DNA from: an uncultured Eubacteriales bacterium
Lineage (GTDB): Bacteria; Bacillota; Clostridia; Oscillospirales; Oscillospiraceae
Direction of reading: 5' to 3'
Length of the DNA stretch: 22,049 bases
Assembly: GCA_900554625.1 (NCBI GenBank)
Contig: USHP01000003.1
Coordinates: forward strand, 1-22,049
Shown: piece after piece, positions 7,940 through 15,981 of the stretch
How the letters are laid out: the number at the start of each line of letters is the position of its first letter
How positions within the stretch are numbered: position 1 is the first letter of the stretch
Position numbers and translations under genes: made by a program
Notes under the pieces: model-generated
What the model was told of the DNA's origin: nothing
What the model saw: the letters and a program-made list of their open reading frames with translations, nothing else
Databases searched by the model: none

Positions 7940-9070
7940 TTGAACAAGGAATACTATTACAACACGATTGGTTCGCAGATTGAAGACTTACGAACACTGG
8001 TGGATGTACAGACCCAAATGTGTTTTGACACGGACAAGCTGGCTTCCCTTCTGGACGCACCCGTTTACAGTGGGCTTAAGCGTGTGATTATCACAGGCTG
8101 CGGTGACTCTTACTCGGCTGCCGGAGCGATGCTGCCCTCTTTCCGTCAGCACAGCGGACTGGAATTGGTATCGGTGCCGGATCCTATGGAATTCTGCCGG
8201 TATTATACCAAACAGGAGATCAACAAGGGTTGCGCAGACAACCAAACACTGGTTATTGCAGTCAGTGCCAGCGGTGGCTCTGAGCGGATTGTGGAAATCC
8301 TGACAAAGGCAAATGAAATGGGTGTCCATTCTATGCTGATTTCCAACAATCCGGAGTCCAACGGTGCAAAGGTAGCCAAGAGCATGTACCATGTTCAAAC
8401 CCCGCCGGGATGCAATACCCCAGGGCTTCGCTCCTATTTTGCCAGTATGATTGCCATTACCGCTTTGGGTGCCTATATTGGCGTGCGGCAAGGCCATATC
8501 TGCCAGGAACGGTTTGTACAGATCCGGCAGAGCATTGTGGATTATACCAAAGCTTTCCTGCTTCAGTACCACCGTATTGATGATCAGATGCTGAAGTTGG
8601 GTATGGTCTGGAAGGATTACGAAAAATTTGAGGTAATCGGTGACAGTGCTGAAGGGTTCTCCGCACAGTTTGTGGAAGAAAAGTTCATTGAATGTGCCGG
8701 TGTACATACCACCCATGCGGACTCGGAAGATTGGTGTCACATCAACTATTTCCTTCGGGACCCCCAGGGTATTGGCACCATTGTTATGACCCATTCCCAG
8801 GACCCCAGTTTTGACAGAATGTGCTACACCATTGCAACCAGCGTGGGTTTGGGAAGACCTACGTTGATTGTAACCGATGCGGAAGCATCCTGCTTCCCGG
8901 AGGGCGCAGTTGTCTGCCAGATCCCACAGGCCCCCGAACTGTGGATGGCACCGCTGATGGACTTTGTCCCCGGTTCTTTGCTTGGTTCTTATGTTGCGGC
9001 CTGTGCCGGGAAACTGTTCTTTGGTGAGAAGTACGACTTCCGGACCCAGAAATGGAACTGGGACGCCTAA
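7940..9070 (+). CDS. SIS-domain sugar-phosphate isomerase/deglycase-like protein, type I, copy 1
   Basis: This 376-residue protein has two SIS folds. The first has VIITGCGDSYSAAGAM (49-64) and VSASGGSE (108-115), the phosphosugar loops that read GTSY and SQSGET in GlmS. The second holds Glu251 in FIECAG and His267 in SEDWCHIN. The 16-residue spacing equals that of GlmS Glu488/His504 and FraB Glu214/His230, so ring opening and aldose-ketose or ketosamine chemistry are plausible. A family-specific stretch, PPGCNTPGLRSYF (155-167), stands where ordinary SIS proteins have a TKxFT-like motif. It starts with TTG behind GAGGAAA; its close relative at 12215 also starts with TTG and stays in register. 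It is followed after 13 bases by a type II partner. Family is sure; the reaction is inferred. Confidence 0.85.
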   Translation: MNKEYYYNTIGSQIEDLRTLVDVQTQMCFDTDKLASLLDAPVYSGLKRVIITGCGDSYSAAGAMLPSFRQHSGLELVSVPDPMEFCRYYTKQEINKGCADNQTLVIAVSASGGSERIVEILTKANEMGVHSMLISNNPESNGAKVAKSMYHVQTPPGCNTPGLRSYFASMIAITALGAYIGVRQGHICQERFVQIRQSIVDYTKAFLLQYHRIDDQMLKLGMVWKDYEKFEVIGDSAEGFSAQFVEEKFIECAGVHTTHADSEDWCHINYFLRDPQGIGTIVMTHSQDPSFDRMCYTIATSVGLGRPTLIVTDAEASCFPEGAVVCQIPQAPELWMAPLMDFVPGSLLGSYVAACAGKLFFGEKYDFRTQKWNWDA

Positions 9071-9083
9071 GGGGAGGGATATG

Positions 9084-10211
9084 ATGAATAAGATCTATTT
9101 TAATAATGGCCTGCGCATGCAGTGTTTGGATGTGGAAAGCCTGAGCATGGTTCAGTTTGACCGCTCTGTAGAATCCTTTTCCCGATTGCTTTCCGAAGAG
9201 CAGGTAAAGTCCATAAAGCGGATTGTTGCCACCGGATGCGGAGACTCCTATCTGGCGGCGGCTGAGGCAAAAGGAGCCTTCGCCCGCTACCTTCCGGATG
9301 TAGAGTATGAAGCACCCACAGGAATTGAAGCTGGACGGTATCTGCACATGGCGCAGCAGGAGCCCGATACCCTTGTCATTGGCATCAGCGTCTCCGGCGG
9401 GCCGGCGCGGGTGCGGGAAGTGCTGGAGCGGGGCAATAAGCATGGCTGCATCACAGTTGCGCTGACGGATAATCCGTTGAGCCCTGCAGCGTCAGCTGCC
9501 GGACACCTCTACCATACCAATACCCCGGCTGGAGACAATATTTCGGGGCTGCGCACGTATTACGTGTCTATGATTTCTCTGTACGTTATGGCGGCGGCAA
9601 TGGGGCAGATCCGGACCGGAGAGCCTTACCTGGCCCAGCTGCGGAAACAGGTGGAAGCCTACCGCAACGCATTCTTTTCCGCAGTAGAGGAAATGGATGA
9701 TATTTGCTTTGCCACGGCACTGGACTGGAAATGCAAGAAATTTTTCGAAGTTACAGCGGATGGTCCTCTTTTCTACTGCGGAAAGTTTATTTCAGCAAAG
9801 ATGGCGGAACTTTCGGGAGATGTTTGCTCAGTTATCGACAGTGAGAACTATTTCCACGTCAACAGCATTCTTTATCCCGGAAGCAACTATGGCGAAATGA
9901 ACCTGATTGCCAGTTATGAGCCTAATGTCAGCCGGATTGTCAAGACGGTGGACGCCCAGGCGAAAGCCGGACGGGATGTAATTGTGTTCTGCGATAAGCA
10001 AACTGAGGAAATCGGCATTACCCAACCGGTGCGTTATTGCCCCATGCCGGTGCCTGCACAGGAGTATGGATTCCTGATTCCTCTGTTTGCCTATATTCCG
10101 GCGTCTATTCTGGCAGGTTACCGTGCCACGACCATCGGCGAACCTTTCTTCCGGGGCGGCGGTAATATGTCTCTGATGACCCTGAGAACAAACCCGGTAA
10201 AGATTCTTTGA
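9084..10211 (+). CDS. SIS-domain sugar-phosphate isomerase/deglycase-like protein, type II, copy 1
   Basis: This 375-residue protein has two SIS folds, with ATGCGDSYLAAAEA (49-62) and ISVSGGPAR (101-109) as the phosphosugar loops. The pair Glu242 (MAELSGD) and His258 (DSENYFHVN) is spaced exactly as in GlmS and FraB. It carries TPAGDNISGLRTYY (147-160), the type II version of the C/DN-x-x-GLR motif. It is only distantly similar to type I outside these motifs but always sits directly behind it here. Two ATGs, 9081 and 9084, follow GGAGGG; I take the second because it gives a six-base spacing. Because the catalytic His comes from a neighbouring subunit in GlmS, types I and II may form mixed dimers with shared active sites. 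That is inference. Confidence 0.83.
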   Translation: MNKIYFNNGLRMQCLDVESLSMVQFDRSVESFSRLLSEEQVKSIKRIVATGCGDSYLAAAEAKGAFARYLPDVEYEAPTGIEAGRYLHMAQQEPDTLVIGISVSGGPARVREVLERGNKHGCITVALTDNPLSPAASAAGHLYHTNTPAGDNISGLRTYYVSMISLYVMAAAMGQIRTGEPYLAQLRKQVEAYRNAFFSAVEEMDDICFATALDWKCKKFFEVTADGPLFYCGKFISAKMAELSGDVCSVIDSENYFHVNSILYPGSNYGEMNLIASYEPNVSRIVKTVDAQAKAGRDVIVFCDKQTEEIGITQPVRYCPMPVPAQEYGFLIPLFAYIPASILAGYRATTIGEPFFRGGGNMSLMTLRTNPVKIL

Positions 10212-10232
10212 TGGATGTAAGGTGAGGGAAAT

Positions 10233-11168
10233 ATGAAATACGAGTACATCTGTGCAGGAAACCTGATTCTGGACAGCAGGGGCATGCGCAACAGCAAACC
10301 GGGGTGTGAAGAATTTCCCGGCGGTCCGGCGACATTTGCATACAGCGGTATCCGGATCTGGACGGACAGTGTTATGCAGGTCAGCCGTACCGGTGCTGAT
10401 TATGCTCCCTTTTTTCAGGAATGGATACAACGCAATCAGGTAGAGACCAAAGGCATTCGAGTGGTCTGTGACCGAGCCAACCATCTGTACGGATTCTCCC
10501 ATGCTTATGGGTTTACGCCGGTTCCGGAATTTGACCGCTACACGCTGGATGCCTGGCAGGATTTTGGCTACCAGAAAGTCCGTCCGGAGGACATCGGGGA
10601 ATTTACACAAGGCGGCGGTACCAAAGGGGTATATCTGGCGGCCAACCCGGACAGCGTGTTTTGGGATGCTTTGGGAAAAATCAAGCAGCGTGACGGATTC
10701 AAGCTGATGTGGGAAATCGAAGGCGTGTGGGCAAAGCCTGAGTATCGGGATCTTGTTTTCCATGCGGCTGCATATGCCGATATTTTCAGCATCAACCTGG
10801 AAGAGGCCAGAAACTTGTTTGCCTGTGAAACCGATGAGGACTGTATCCGGGGACTGCAGACCATGCCTGTGGACATGACCTTGTTCCGGGTTGGAGAACG
10901 GGGGCTGTATGTGGTCACCAAAGACAAGGCAATTTACCTTCCGCCTGCTCCTGGACCGGTGGTGGATACGGTGGGCTGCGGCAATACGTCTACCGGAGCC
11001 GCCCTTTATGCCTATGCGGAGGGAAAAGCCCCACTGATGGTAGGCATCATGGCAAACGTTGCCTCTGCCCGAAATCTGATGCAATTTGGTGTGATACCGG
11101 AGTTCGAAGCCATCCGTGACGAATGCTGCCGGCAGGCCCAAACGCTGTATCAACAGTATGCCGGATGA
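10233..11168 (+). CDS. PfkB-family carbohydrate kinase-like protein, copy 1 (GCGN variant)
   Basis: This 311-residue protein has the ribokinase fold. The N-terminal PfkB element is EFPGGPATFAYSGIRIW (27-43) and the C-terminal element is VVDTVGCGNTSTGAAL (243-258). In typical PfkB kinases the latter reads DTxGAGD, the Asp being the catalytic base; here Asn251 stands in that place. The same GxGN form occurs in MAK32-like members, so it marks a subfamily rather than a random loss, but catalysis would have to differ or be weak. In fructosamine pathways a PfkB kinase (FrlD) phosphorylates the substrate before a SIS deglycase (FrlB) splits it, and the neighbours here match that pairing. A GGTGAGGG ribosome site precedes the ATG. 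The gene following by 18 bases is a close paralogue. Confidence 0.85.
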   Translation: MKYEYICAGNLILDSRGMRNSKPGCEEFPGGPATFAYSGIRIWTDSVMQVSRTGADYAPFFQEWIQRNQVETKGIRVVCDRANHLYGFSHAYGFTPVPEFDRYTLDAWQDFGYQKVRPEDIGEFTQGGGTKGVYLAANPDSVFWDALGKIKQRDGFKLMWEIEGVWAKPEYRDLVFHAAAYADIFSINLEEARNLFACETDEDCIRGLQTMPVDMTLFRVGERGLYVVTKDKAIYLPPAPGPVVDTVGCGNTSTGAALYAYAEGKAPLMVGIMANVASARNLMQFGVIPEFEAIRDECCRQAQTLYQQYAG

Positions 11169-11186
11169 ATAAGGAGGTACACAACA

Positions 11187-12149
11187 ATGCAGTACGATTA
11201 TGTAATTGCTGGAAACGTGATGCTGGACAAAGTGGTGTTTATGGACGGCACGGAGTCCGGACATGAAAGTATCGGCGGGCCTGCCACATTTGCATACAGC
11301 GGTGTGCGGATTTGGACGGACAGTGTGATGCAGTGCAGCAATCTGGGCGCCGACTATGAAACGCTGTTTCGTCCTTGGATTGAAAAGAATGCTGTGGTTA
11401 CGGACGGCTATAAGATCATCTGTGATCGCTGCAACCACTCCATTATGTACTTCAAAGACAAAAGCGGTGCATCCTTCCAGCCTGGCGAGCGGACAATGAG
11501 CGAGGAAGAAAAGTGGCTCAAGCATGATGCCTGGCAGGATTTCGGATATATGAAAACCAGCCCTGAGGAAATTGAGGTATTTACCAAAGGCAAGCAGGTT
11601 AAGGGCGTATATGTGGCACAGAACGCAGACAGAACCTTCTGGAAGAAATTATCCGCAATCAAAAAGCGGGATGGATTCAAACTCATGTGGGAGATTGAAG
11701 GTCCATGGGCACATGTACACTACCTGGAGGACGTGAAGCAGATTTGCAAAGAAGGCGTTGACATTTTCAGCCTGAACATAGCCGAAGCCCAGACCTTGTT
11801 TGACTGTGAGGGAGATGAGGCCTGCATTCAGGCGCTGCAGCAGCTGGATGTGGACATGACGCTGTTCCGCGTGGGCCATCGCGGCGCATATGTGGTTACA
11901 AAGGATCAGGCCATTTACCTGCCTCCCGCCCCTGGTCCGGTGGTCGATCCCACCGGTTGCGGCAATACCTCCACCGGCGCGGCTCTGTACGCCTATGCTG
12001 AGGGAAAGGATCCGCTGATGGTTGGTATTATGGCAAATGTGGCTTCCTCCATGAACATTCGCCAGTATGGAATTATTCCGGACATGATTGGGGTTCGGGA
12101 TATGTGTAACCAAATGGCGCAGCAGCTGTACGAACAGTATAAAAAATAA
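11187..12149 (+). CDS. PfkB-family carbohydrate kinase-like protein, copy 2 (GCGN variant)
   Basis: This 320-residue protein is a tandem paralogue of the preceding gene. GGPATFAYSGVRIWTDSVM (30-48) and VVDPTGCGNTSTGAAL (252-267) are almost identical, and so is the C-terminal third. The two differ most at residues 85-115, a region that in ribokinases forms the substrate lid. Asn260 again takes the place of the catalytic Asp. The divergence limited to the lid suggests two related substrates rather than simple dosage. It starts at an ATG behind AAGGAGG, 18 bases after the first kinase. It ends before a 65-base gap that holds an imperfect stem-loop. Confidence 0.86.
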   Translation: MQYDYVIAGNVMLDKVVFMDGTESGHESIGGPATFAYSGVRIWTDSVMQCSNLGADYETLFRPWIEKNAVVTDGYKIICDRCNHSIMYFKDKSGASFQPGERTMSEEEKWLKHDAWQDFGYMKTSPEEIEVFTKGKQVKGVYVAQNADRTFWKKLSAIKKRDGFKLMWEIEGPWAHVHYLEDVKQICKEGVDIFSLNIAEAQTLFDCEGDEACIQALQQLDVDMTLFRVGHRGAYVVTKDQAIYLPPAPGPVVDPTGCGNTSTGAALYAYAEGKDPLMVGIMANVASSMNIRQYGIIPDMIGVRDMCNQMAQQLYEQYKK

Positions 12150-12154
12150 AATTA

Positions 12155-12190
12155 CTTCTCCTTTTGCTGGCTTCAGTGCAGGAAGAGAAG
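12155..12190 (+). other. Intercistronic stem-loop between kinase 2 and the second SIS pair
   Basis: CTTCTCCTTTTGC (12155-12167) can pair with GCAGGAAGAGAAG (12178-12190) with one mismatch and two G-T pairs. AAAAAGGG follows instead of a T-run. It may mark a processing point within the operon. The stem lies 12 bases before the next ribosome site and does not include it. Confidence 0.35.
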
Positions 12191-12214
12191 AAAAAGGGAT
12201 TGGAGGAAATGAGA

Positions 12215-13417
12215 TTGAACAGACACGATTACTACAATTCCGTAACGGACCAGGTCAAGGATCTGCGAACATTGGCGGCAGTACAGGCGGATCTGTGCTT
12301 TGACATGAATACCCTGACCCAAGTGTTGGCTCCGGAGACTGCCAAGCAGATTCAGCGGGTGATTATTACCGGATGTGGTGACTCCTATTCCGCCGCTGGC
12401 GCCATGCTGCCCGGATTTCGGAAACTCAGCGGCCTGCGCCAATGCAACAGCCCGGATATTATGGACTTTTGCAGCTTTTACAGGCGGGAAAAGGTGTACA
12501 AAGGCCTGCCGGCAGAACAGGTTTTGGTGATAGGGATCAGTTTCAGCGGCAGTTCTGCCCGGGTGGTGGAGGCATTGGAAAAAGCCAACGATCTGGGTGT
12601 ACATTCCTTGCTGATTACCCGAACCCCAGACTCTAAGGGCGGACATACAGCCAAACATGTCTTTGACGTGGCAACACCCGATGGATGCAATACGCCGGGT
12701 CTGCGCTCTTATTACGCCAGCCTGATGGGACTGGCAGCTCTGGGCGCTTATTTGGGCGTATGCAGTGGCGTTTTGAAACAAGATCGCTTTTTCCAAGTTA
12801 AGCAGAGTATTGTGGAGTATACGCTGGCATTCATGCAGAACTTTGATGCGGTGGATGAACTGATGTTCCAGGAAGCCTTGAGAATGAAGAATCTGCGGAA
12901 ATTTGAGCTGATTGCGGATTACAACGAAGGGTATTCAGCACAGTTTGTGGAGCAGAAGTTTATTGAATGCGGCGGTGTATTTTGCACCCATACAAATTCT
13001 GAGGAGTTTGTCCACATCAGCTTTATGGCCAGATGTCCGGAAGAATACGGTGAGATTGTTATGATCAACGGCGCCGACCGGAGTATGAGCCGTATGAAAG
13101 ATACCATTAACGGCTGCCTGGCACAGCACCGCCCGACGCTCATTGTTACCGATGTGGCACCGGATGCGTTTGATCTGTCTGTCAACGAATTTGCCGGAAC
13201 CAGCCCCTATTTTCAAGCGGTGCAGGGTTATGACTCCATGGCGCAGCGAGGAACGCCTACCTTCTGTCAAATTCCGAAGGCTCCCGAACAGTGGATGTCT
13301 GTGTTCGTAGATTTCCTTCCCGGATCTCTGCTGGCAGGCTATCAGGCTGCGGTGAATGAGGCGCGGTTCTTTGCTGGGCGGTATGACTTCCGGACGCAAA
13401 CCTGGCTGGACAGATAA
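12215..13417 (+). CDS. SIS-domain sugar-phosphate isomerase/deglycase-like protein, type I, copy 2
   Basis: This 400-residue protein is a paralogue of the type I protein at 7940. They share ITGCGDSYSAAGAMLP (51-66), DGCNTPGLRSYYAS (156-169) and FSAQFVE/YSAQFVEQKF before the catalytic Glu251. His267 lies in SEEFVHIS. Positions match residue for residue from the first codon if translation starts at TTG 12215. That start has GGAGG eight bases upstream, while the nearby ATG at 12209 is only two bases from it. Relative to copy 1 it carries an insertion of about 25 residues near 327-350 (around NEFAGTSPYFQAVQGY), so its second SIS fold has an extra loop. It is followed after 14 bases by its type II partner. 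Confidence 0.85.
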   Translation: MNRHDYYNSVTDQVKDLRTLAAVQADLCFDMNTLTQVLAPETAKQIQRVIITGCGDSYSAAGAMLPGFRKLSGLRQCNSPDIMDFCSFYRREKVYKGLPAEQVLVIGISFSGSSARVVEALEKANDLGVHSLLITRTPDSKGGHTAKHVFDVATPDGCNTPGLRSYYASLMGLAALGAYLGVCSGVLKQDRFFQVKQSIVEYTLAFMQNFDAVDELMFQEALRMKNLRKFELIADYNEGYSAQFVEQKFIECGGVFCTHTNSEEFVHISFMARCPEEYGEIVMINGADRSMSRMKDTINGCLAQHRPTLIVTDVAPDAFDLSVNEFAGTSPYFQAVQGYDSMAQRGTPTFCQIPKAPEQWMSVFVDFLPGSLLAGYQAAVNEARFFAGRYDFRTQTWLDR

Positions 13418-13431
13418 GGGGGAAGTAGCAA

Positions 13432-14601
13432 ATGTATAAAAGACTGAATGATGAGCGCTACTACAGAAAGTTTTATTTTCAGGACAGCTTTCATGCCCAG
13501 TGTATGGATGTAGACCCTCTGACCATGGAGCAGTTTGACCGCTCGGTGGAGTCTGTGAAGAAAATACTGGATAATCCCATTTTCCGCACCTGTGATCATA
13601 TTGTCGGTGTTGGCTGCGGCGATTCCAATATTGCGGCGTTTGCTGTAAAAGATGCCTTTGCCCATTATCTTCCGGATGTGGACTATCAAGGCGTGGAAGC
13701 TATCGAAATGAGCCGGCATTATGAGTATCCTAACGACGGTAGCAAGAGCCTTGCTCTGTTCATCAGCTATTCCGGTGGCGTGATCCGCACTTTGGAAGCC
13801 ATGAAGCAGTGCCAAAGGCATGGAATTGCCACGGTGGGAATTACTGCTGACCCCAATTCCCAAACTGCAAAAGAGTGCGACATCTTCTACCACACCAATA
13901 ACCCTGCCGGTGACAACAATGCGGGACTGCGGACCTACTACAGCAATGTGATCAGCTGCATTATTCTGGCGGCGGCTATGGCGGAGCTTCGCACCGGGAA
14001 ATCCTGTCTGCCGCAGCTGCGTCAGCAGGTGCAGGAATATCACGACGCGTTCTTTGCACATCTGGAGGATATAGACGAAACCTGCTTCCGTGCTGCGATT
14101 CACTTTATGGACAAAAAAATCATTGAAGTGACAGCGGACGGCCACAATTTCTGGGCGGGGAAATTCATCCAGGCAAAAATTGTGGAATTGTCTGGAGACG
14201 CCTGCTCTGTGGTGGACAGTGAAAACTATATGCATGTGAATTCGCACATGTGGCCCGGTGAGGAAATCCTGGAGTTGGTGCTGATTAACAGCAATGACGG
14301 TAATATAAAAAACATTGTCAACAGTACCAACAATATGGTCAGACGTGGAAACCGTCACGTTCTGCTCTTCAGTGACAAGGCACCGGAAGAACTGGGAATA
14401 ACGGTACCGGTCAGATACTGCCATGTGCCGGTTCCGCAGGCGCAATGGAATTTTCTGGCACCTATTTATGCGTATCTGCCTGGGGCGATTTTTGCGGGTT
14501 TCCGGCACACTACCTTGGGAGAACCCATGTTCCGGGGCGGAATGGATTTCAGCTTTTTCCCGGCAACTTACTGCTCTGCCATGGACGTGGTGGATCTGTA
14601 A
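13432..14601 (+). CDS. SIS-domain sugar-phosphate isomerase/deglycase-like protein, type II, copy 2
   Basis: This 389-residue protein is a paralogue of the type II protein at 9084, with a 10-residue longer N-terminus. Shared elements are GCGDSNIAAF (61-70), ISYSGGVIRT (111-120), NPAGDNNAGLRTYY (157-170) and EVTADG just before the second fold. Glu252 (IVELSGD) and His268 (DSENYMHVN) keep the 16-residue spacing. The tail GEPMFRGGMDF resembles GEPFFRGGGN of copy 1, and C-terminal residues in this place complete the active site in GlmS. The ATG follows AAGGGGGAAG. It is the last gene of the doubled block; 72 bases with no visible structure separate it from the BtpA-like gene. Confidence 0.84.
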   Translation: MYKRLNDERYYRKFYFQDSFHAQCMDVDPLTMEQFDRSVESVKKILDNPIFRTCDHIVGVGCGDSNIAAFAVKDAFAHYLPDVDYQGVEAIEMSRHYEYPNDGSKSLALFISYSGGVIRTLEAMKQCQRHGIATVGITADPNSQTAKECDIFYHTNNPAGDNNAGLRTYYSNVISCIILAAAMAELRTGKSCLPQLRQQVQEYHDAFFAHLEDIDETCFRAAIHFMDKKIIEVTADGHNFWAGKFIQAKIVELSGDACSVVDSENYMHVNSHMWPGEEILELVLINSNDGNIKNIVNSTNNMVRRGNRHVLLFSDKAPEELGITVPVRYCHVPVPQAQWNFLAPIYAYLPGAIFAGFRHTTLGEPMFRGGMDFSFFPATYCSAMDVVDL

Positions 14602-14673
14602 AACGGCCAATGCGCCTCAACTCTGGCAGGGCAATCCGTATGTATTTCATAGTATCTTGGGAGGAGATCTAAA

Positions 14674-15498
14674 ATGGCAACTTGTTTTGACAATCTGAAT
14701 GGCAAGAAACTGGTTATCGGACTGGTACATCTGCTGCCCATGCTGGGCACCCCTCTGTACGAAGAGGGCAATATGGACAAGATGATCCGCAAGGCCATTG
14801 CCGACTGCAAAACCTTGAAGGAAAATGGTGCAGATGGCGGCCTGATTCAGACGGTTGACGTATTCTATCCGTCAACTGACGATACCGACTATGCCCGTGT
14901 AGCCGGACTGGCAGCGGTGACTGCCCGGGTTCGGGAGGCTATGGGACCGGATTTCCTGATCGGCTCTCAGATTATGTGGAACTGCATTACACCGTCCCTG
15001 GCTGTATGTAAGGCTGCCGGTGCGGACTTTACCCGCTGCACTGCTTTGGCCGGCAATACCGATTCGATGTACGGCATGATTGAGGCGCAGCCGCTGAAGG
15101 TTGCGGAGTACCGCAAGAAGATCGGCGCGATGGAAGTGGGAATGCTGGCAGAGATCTCCGGTTATCATCATACCGGCGATGACAGTGATGCCCATGTGCA
15201 GAATCTGGCTTCTACATCCATGCGGCTGGGTGCCAATGCGGTAGAGGTTGTGGACCGGAACTTCGAACGCAATGAACGCCTGGTCAAGGCAGTCAAGGCA
15301 ATTAACGGTGGGAAGATTCCCGTCATTCTGGGCGGCGGCACAGACGTTGACAACTGCAAAGACCGTCTGCGTTACGCGGATGGCGCATTGGTAGGTACTG
15401 CCTTTGAAGGCGGAAACTGGGGCGGTCCAATTATTGGTTCCATTGTTGCCGACTATGTGCGCAATGTCCGTCAGCTGGAAGAGGAACTGGCAAAGTAA
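14674..15498 (+). CDS. BtpA/SgcQ-family TIM-barrel protein
   Basis: This 274-residue protein matches the BtpA/SgcQ family. It has VIGLVHLLPMLGTP near residues 14-27 (family text like GVIHLPPLPGSP). A GGGTD element (220-224) is followed by YADGALVGTAF, which looks like the phosphate-binding end of a TIM barrel. Cyanobacterial BtpA was linked to photosystem I assembly, but members such as SgcQ lie in sugar-use operons of non-photosynthetic bacteria, and their reaction is not established as far as I know. In this setting an aldolase- or epimerase-like step on the phosphosugar is possible but unproven. The ATG follows GGGAGGAG. The next gene begins 22 bases on. Confidence 0.82.
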   Translation: MATCFDNLNGKKLVIGLVHLLPMLGTPLYEEGNMDKMIRKAIADCKTLKENGADGGLIQTVDVFYPSTDDTDYARVAGLAAVTARVREAMGPDFLIGSQIMWNCITPSLAVCKAAGADFTRCTALAGNTDSMYGMIEAQPLKVAEYRKKIGAMEVGMLAEISGYHHTGDDSDAHVQNLASTSMRLGANAVEVVDRNFERNERLVKAVKAINGGKIPVILGGGTDVDNCKDRLRYADGALVGTAFEGGNWGGPIIGSIVADYVRNVRQLEEELAK

Positions 15499-15520
15499 AG
15501 GTTCTGGGAGGGTGCCCGTT

Positions 15521-15940
15521 ATGAAAAACCTATTGAAAAAATGCTGGGGTTTCCGCAGCGGGACACCCTGGAAAATGATTGTGGCTGTATTGTACTATGC
15601 CCTGTGCCTGGCTTTTTTGGTAATTGGAATGGCAACGCCGCCACTGATACCCGCCGATGGCTGGGATACCTTTGTGGTGAAGTTATCAACGTTCATTCTG
15701 TTTTTGTGGATGCTGAGTCCTGCCATTTTCCTGTCGGAAACGCCGCTGCGGGATATGCTGCCTTTTTTCCGGGATCGGATTGCTATGCGATCCCTGGTGG
15801 GCCTGATGATCGTATTTGTGCTGTTTCAGTATCTGTTTATGACATCGGAGAGCCTGCATACCCAGGCTTACCAGGAGGTATTTGATTCATACATCAGCGC
15901 TTCTTATGAAGCTTTTGTGGAGGCTGGCAGCAATGGCTGA
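15521..15940 (+). CDS. Small three-span membrane protein, unknown function
   Basis: I do not recognise this 139-residue protein. It begins with a basic N-terminus (KNLLKKCWGFRSG) and shows three hydrophobic spans at about 19-37, 52-71 and 90-107. Between spans two and three is a charged loop, SETPLRDMLPFFRDR. The tail from 108 on is polar, with aromatic and acidic residues. The start ATG at 15521 has GGGAGG nine bases upstream. It sits between the BtpA-like gene and the two MFS transporters, so it could be a transporter accessory subunit or a membrane anchor. An N-terminus starting further upstream, inside the BtpA gene, looks unlikely. Confidence 0.72.
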   Translation: MKNLLKKCWGFRSGTPWKMIVAVLYYALCLAFLVIGMATPPLIPADGWDTFVVKLSTFILFLWMLSPAIFLSETPLRDMLPFFRDRIAMRSLVGLMIVFVLFQYLFMTSESLHTQAYQEVFDSYISASYEAFVEAGSNG

Positions 15941-15981
15941 GCGTCCGGAAAACGTGGAGCAAAAGCGAGGTCGGGGAACAT

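Noticed and set aside
9828..11525. A 565-codon open frame on the minus strand
   Set aside because: It runs opposite the end of a SIS gene, all of a kinase gene and part of another. Its length comes from the codon bias of those genes, and the product reads as His/Arg-rich nonsense.
13342..14610. A 422-codon open frame on the minus strand
   Set aside because: It is antisense to the type II SIS gene, with no start signal and no recognisable domain; a bias shadow.
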